A stretch of DNA of 64,000 bases from Tubiluchus corallicola (lineage: Eukaryota; Priapulida; Priapulimorpha; Priapulimorphida; Tubiluchidae). A model generated the notes under the pieces. That model had not been told where the DNA came from. It did no database searches and saw only the letters and a program-made list of their open reading frames with translations. The position numbers and the translations under genes are program-made. Numbering within the stretch: position 1 is the first letter of the stretch; every line of letters starts with the position of its first letter. The stretch covers positions 41,540 through 105,539 of the forward strand of contig JAQGDQ010000734.1 in NCBI GenBank assembly GCA_030141605.1, given 5' to 3'. Positions 60,901-64,000 of the stretch are shown piece after piece.

Positions 60901-63483
60901 CAAAAATGACTAAGTGAGACAATTAGTGTCAAGCTATGCAAATGGAATGTACCTTTTTTGAAGATGAAGTCTTCCTAGTTTTGTTATCTTTTGCTTTCTG
61001 TATGGCTTGCAAAATGGATGCTGTGTCTAACTCTTTCTGAGAAGCTTTCACGTGGTCGAGACAAGCCTGAAATGCACAAACACAATCTTTGCCAATGTAT
61101 TTTCCATCGTTACAACCATGTGCCATTGTGCCATAGGGGCCATCCATATATATCAAGTTTAGGATAGGTATGTGGCATGTGATGTGTAATAATGCCATTA
61201 TAATGCAAGGCAGGGAGGTGATTTAGTCATCATATCGCTATCTGACTTCAAGCTGTTTGCACTTCAATGTCAAAAAAGCAGCACATTGAGTCACCGGTGG
61301 CGGAGGGGGGGTCTGAGGCAATTAAATGAAAAACCAACTCGTCCATTACATCTGGCACCGATGCAGAACGAGGAATGGCTGGTTGTTATCAGCCGTGATG
61401 CGGAGGAACCCGCAAACTGGGTCGATGAGTTCACTGAATCTGGGCTGGCACTGCCTCTGCCGCCGATGCTAGTGGAATCCACTCCTAGTTCCCGTTAATT
61501 AGCACAAGCGACGTTATTGCCTGACCTTGAGAGAAGGAAGAGTGCAAAAAGCTACATCAGTGTGTTAGCAATATCCATATATGGGGTAGGTAGGTGGAGG
61601 AGCAAATGATAACTCATTAATGCAAGATAGGTAGGTCCTTGATATTGGCCTAAAACCTTATATATCATTATATATGGATGACCCCTAAGTTATGGAAAAA
61701 AACATCATTTGCTGGGATACAAAAAATTATACAAACTGCAGCAAAAAACTAACAACTGACATATAAAACTTTTAAGACTTAGGCATAGTATTTAAGCGAG
61801 CATTGTCAGACAGCAGCCTGCCATATCCCATACAACATACACTTGTGTTAGTTTGCCAGCCCTTGCTTTGATGGATATAGGAAAATTCCGTAAAAATCTG
61901 GTCCGTTAAAAGTCCCACATAATATAGATGTAGTCTGTTATTTTGCAGTTAGCAGGCTATCACTTTGTTTATAATATGTAAATCAGGGTACCATGTGTAT
62001 GTCTCTATGTATAAAAACAAAGAGGAAATAATGCAGAGATATTTGAGTCAATTGCCGATGATTGCAGAAAGTACGGACAATCGGCAAATTCGGACCGACA
62101 TCTACCTGCTTTTGTCTGGCAAACAGAGATACGAGTTTATATATAAATTACTAAGGTATCTCTGACCGTAAATATTTTAAATACAATAGATACAGCAGAT
62201 TTCTCTTTTTGCAACTTGACTGAATTAAACGAAATTTGAACGTTTATTATGGAGGATAAATGATAAACCAATAATTTTATGGCATTTTTAAAGTTAATAA
62301 TTAAGTTAAAGTTAAGAGAACACAAACTCTGCTGCAAAAATTAGTTAGCGAGACGGATTAGGATTAGGGTTAGGGTCAATGTTAGGGTATTTAAATTGTG
62401 TTGGAGCTATAATCTCCTTTCCAGATTCATTAAGTAGAAAATACTACAAATACGGCTGCCTTACTTCTTGTAGTCTCTCGTTGAACAAAGCCAAAACTCT
62501 AGTCCGGTAATCAGGAAGATTACAGACAGGATTTCCTGTTAAACGGAGATTCTCCAAACAAGGCAGCTGACAAACACAAGTTAGTTCTTGCATCTGAAAT
62601 CAAACATTACCTTAGTAAGAAAACTTACATAGCAAAAGTTTAGTGCATAATTAAACTACGATGTAAAAGAGAAATTCGCTTGGCTGACAAAGATGCGCGG
62701 TACCGTGATAAGCATGTTCAATGAGCTGCACTTGTGATGTAAAGTTCATCTGTGACGTAAAGTTCATTTGTGACGTAAAGTTCATTTATGACGTAAAGTT
62801 CATCTGTGACGTAAAGTTCATCTGTGATGTAAAGTTCATCTGTGACGTAAAGTTCATCTGTGATGTAAAGTTCATTTGTGACGGAAAGTTCATTTTCGTG
62901 ACATCATTTCAACACCCTCTAGCAATCTTCGATTATGCAAACATGCTTGACACGTAAGGAAGATGAGTACCATTGTACAAACTGGTTAGTTTGTGATGTA
63001 AGCAACTACCATTAATTAACTTTGCAAGGTATTTATTCAAATATTAAAAACAATTTATAGGCAAGAAAATGTATATCTGGTACAGTAAATTAAAATGAGT
63101 CTAATCAATTATCCCGTCTTCCCTTAATAAAGAAGACAAATACATAAACACATCCCTAAAACAAAAGAACAGCACATCCCTAAAACAAAAGAACAGCTGA
63201 TCCCTAAAACAAAAGAACAGCAAATTACCTTCTCAATGCAGTTCTCACTCAGATCTAAATTCACCAGGGAATACAATTTACGGAAACCCGAGAGAGTCAC
63301 GATTTTATTTGCGGTAAGGATTAGCGTGCGTATGTTGCCAAGGCGAGTGTGCAACGAATCCAGTTCGTAGAAAGAATTATGGGACAGATCCACATGGATG
63401 AGAGAAGAGAGATGCTCCAGGTGATCCAGTTGTTCCAGGGCATTATGGCTCAAGTTTAAAATTTCCAGGTTTGGCAGAAGCGT
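51922..63483 (-). CDS. NISCH: nischarin homologue (LRR, integrin/Rac-pathway scaffold), 5'-partial
   Basis: Nischarin is a PX-LRR scaffold of endosomes that binds integrin alpha5, PAK1, LKB1 and Rac1 and restrains cell migration. Exons in transcript order: 63483-63229, 62593-62465, 61066-60953, 60375-60285, 57519-57389, 55362-51922; 1386 residues. The first two encode LRRs (LEILNLSHNALEQLDHLEHL, LGNIRTLILTANKIVTLSGF, YSLVNLDLSENCIEK, LPCLENLRLTGNPVCNLPDY) and YRTRVLALF. The third encodes ACLDHVKASQKELDTASILQ and AIQKAKD, the helix that follows the LRRs in nischarin. Two linker exons follow. The 3.4-kb last exon has two conserved-looking blocks around an acidic Ser/Asp/Glu-rich centre. The last exon has no ATG requirement: its frame runs upstream to the acceptor at 55363. 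PX domain, first LRRs and promoter lie beyond base 64000. Confidence 0.88.
55497..56153. repeat. GC-rich 23-bp minisatellite, about 28 copies
   Basis: Units GCACACTGGGACGGCGATGC plus AGT, uniform at the right (55970-56140) and rearranged with short deletions at the left. There are no stop codons in most frames, so it gives several overlapping false frames on both strands. It lies in nischarin's last intron, within 150 bases of the last exon. Confidence 0.97.
56826..57362. repeat. 34-bp minisatellite with 27-bp variants, about 16 copies
   Basis: Units GAAGTGACCTGAACTGAGAC plus AAGCAAATAGCGCA; some copies lack GAACTGA. It ends 27 bases from the splice donor of the 57519-57389 exon. Intron part 56160-56825 shows nothing else. 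Confidence 0.95.
58034..58384. repeat. 94-bp tandem repeat, about 3.7 copies
   Basis: Units contain TATAGTGATATAGTTACTAA and CCAGGTTGTGTTCAGCATTC; the last copy has a small internal deletion. The stretch 57520-58033 shows nothing. Confidence 0.93.
58874..59548. mobile_element. 675-bp TA-flanked MITE (mariner/Tigger-like)
   Basis: The ends are CAGTAAGTCCTCGCTTAAC and its imperfect inverse GTTAAGCAAGACCTTACTG, flanked by TA. GCTTAACGA-type subterminal repeats recur inside. No transposase frame. Confidence 0.8.
59554..60057. mobile_element. 504-bp hAT-like MITE, 8-bp target duplication
   Basis: The ends are CAGGGGTGTGAAAATTGCGG and the inverse GATAATTTGCACACACCCCTG, split by a few mismatches, flanked by CTGTAAAT on both sides (59546-59553 and 60058-60065). 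GC-rich GCGGCCCGC and GTGGCCCGGC subterminal parts are typical of hAT elements with CAGGGGTG ends. The left duplication overlaps the last bases of the mariner-like element. Confidence 0.9.
61270..61510. other. unexplained GC-rich segment open on both strands
   Basis: About 215 bases in a nischarin intron are open on the plus strand (61286-61498, with QNEEWLVVISRDAEEPANWV) and on the minus strand. Base composition is richer in GC than the surroundings. I recognise no domain. It may be a relic of a transposon gene. The rest of intron 61067-62464 has only the telomere-like tract near 62360. Confidence 0.2.
62357..62392. repeat. interstitial telomere-like TTAGGG tract, second
   Basis: GGATTAGGATTAGGGTTAGGG, then a diverged unit and GTATTTAAATTGTG, matching the order at 12268-12316. 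Confidence 0.75.
62733..62895. repeat. 18-bp minisatellite, about 9 copies
   Basis: Units GTAAAGTTCATCTGTGAC with C/T variation in an intron of nischarin (62594-63228). Confidence 0.95.
63135..63225. repeat. 24-bp tandem repeat, about 3.5 copies
   Basis: Units CCCTAAAACAAAAGAACAGC plus ACAT end three bases before the splice donor of the LRR exon at 63229. Confidence 0.9.
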
Positions 63484-63754
63484 CTGTGACATAGACACAA
63501 AACCGTTTAATTAGTCACCATGTTGCATATCATAAACATAGTTACACTTATGGTAACATTTTGTACACTTTTTTGCATTAGGCCTTTATGAAGTGACACA
63601 TAAACAGTAAACACTTTACAATTTTTGTTTAAACTGCAAAGGTAATTGGTTCAGTTCAAGTATAACTTCATTTTTTTCTACTAAATTTGAGTATCAAAAA
63701 TTTTACAATAATCGTAAGTTCCATGAATCCGACAACTTAAAAAATTCTTTTAGT

Positions 63755-64000
63755 TTTTTTGTTATGTGTTATGTATGTATGTATGATGTTTGGTGTTATG
63801 TATGTATAATGTTATGTGTTATGTATGTATGTATAATGTTATGTGCTATGTATGTATGATGTTATCTGTTATGTATGTATGATGTTATGATGTATGATGT
63901 TATGTGTTATGTATGTATAAAGTTATGTGTTATGTAAGTATGATGTTATCTGTTATGTATGTATGATGTTATGTGTTATGTATGTATGATGTTATCTGTT
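63755..64000. repeat. TATG/TGTTATG-type microsatellite, continues past window
   Basis: Mixed GTTATGTGTTATGTATGTAT units to the right edge of the window. Confidence 0.95.

Overview
The window is eukaryotic nuclear DNA, AT-rich, with many GT-AG introns and dense tandem and transposon-derived repeats. The gene content fits a bilaterian invertebrate. The L1-family gene carries a FIGQY ankyrin-binding motif and a C-terminal -TFV end of the kind known from invertebrate L1 proteins, which makes a protostome most likely. I cannot name the phylum from this sequence.

Layout. (1) 577-34679, + strand: 21 exons of a neuroglian/L1CAM cell-adhesion gene, from Ig3 to the C-terminus. The signal peptide, Ig1 and Ig2 lie left of the window. 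(2) 37733-46001, - strand: a complete nine-exon TRMU/MnmA homologue (mitochondrial tRNA 2-thiouridylase), tail-to-tail with Nrg. (3) 46002-49629: intergenic, with a 64-bp satellite and two near-identical 0.7-kb inverted-repeat transposons. (4) 49630-51345, + strand: an intronless 571-aa leucine-rich-repeat protein with a Cys-rich tail. (5) 51922-63483, - strand: the 3' part of a nischarin homologue (LRRs, linker, giant last exon). Its PX domain and first exons lie to the right of the window. The last two genes end within about 0.6 kb of each other.

The most striking feature is 15664-17984, a 2.3-kb exon in the Nrg intron between FNIII-2 and FNIII-3. It has a good acceptor in the right phase, a 772-codon Ser/Thr-rich, sequon-rich open frame, an in-frame stop and an AATAAA 253 bases later. 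It looks like an alternative 3'-terminal exon giving a secreted, mucin-tailed neuroglian that lacks FNIII-3 to FNIII-5, the membrane segment and the ankyrin-binding tail. An internal donor in the same phase could instead give a membrane form with a 338-residue insert. Two candidate 42-nt microexons of identical phase sit before the transmembrane exon.

Most long open frames that are not listed as genes are minisatellites without stop codons. Introns hold at least twenty tandem arrays and several TIR elements with visible target-site duplications. One dispersed repeat family appears three times in Nrg introns: two copies have expanded the same internal segment into different minisatellites and the third has not. 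Exon boundaries were set by hand from splice signals, phase continuity and family resemblance, without transcript data.
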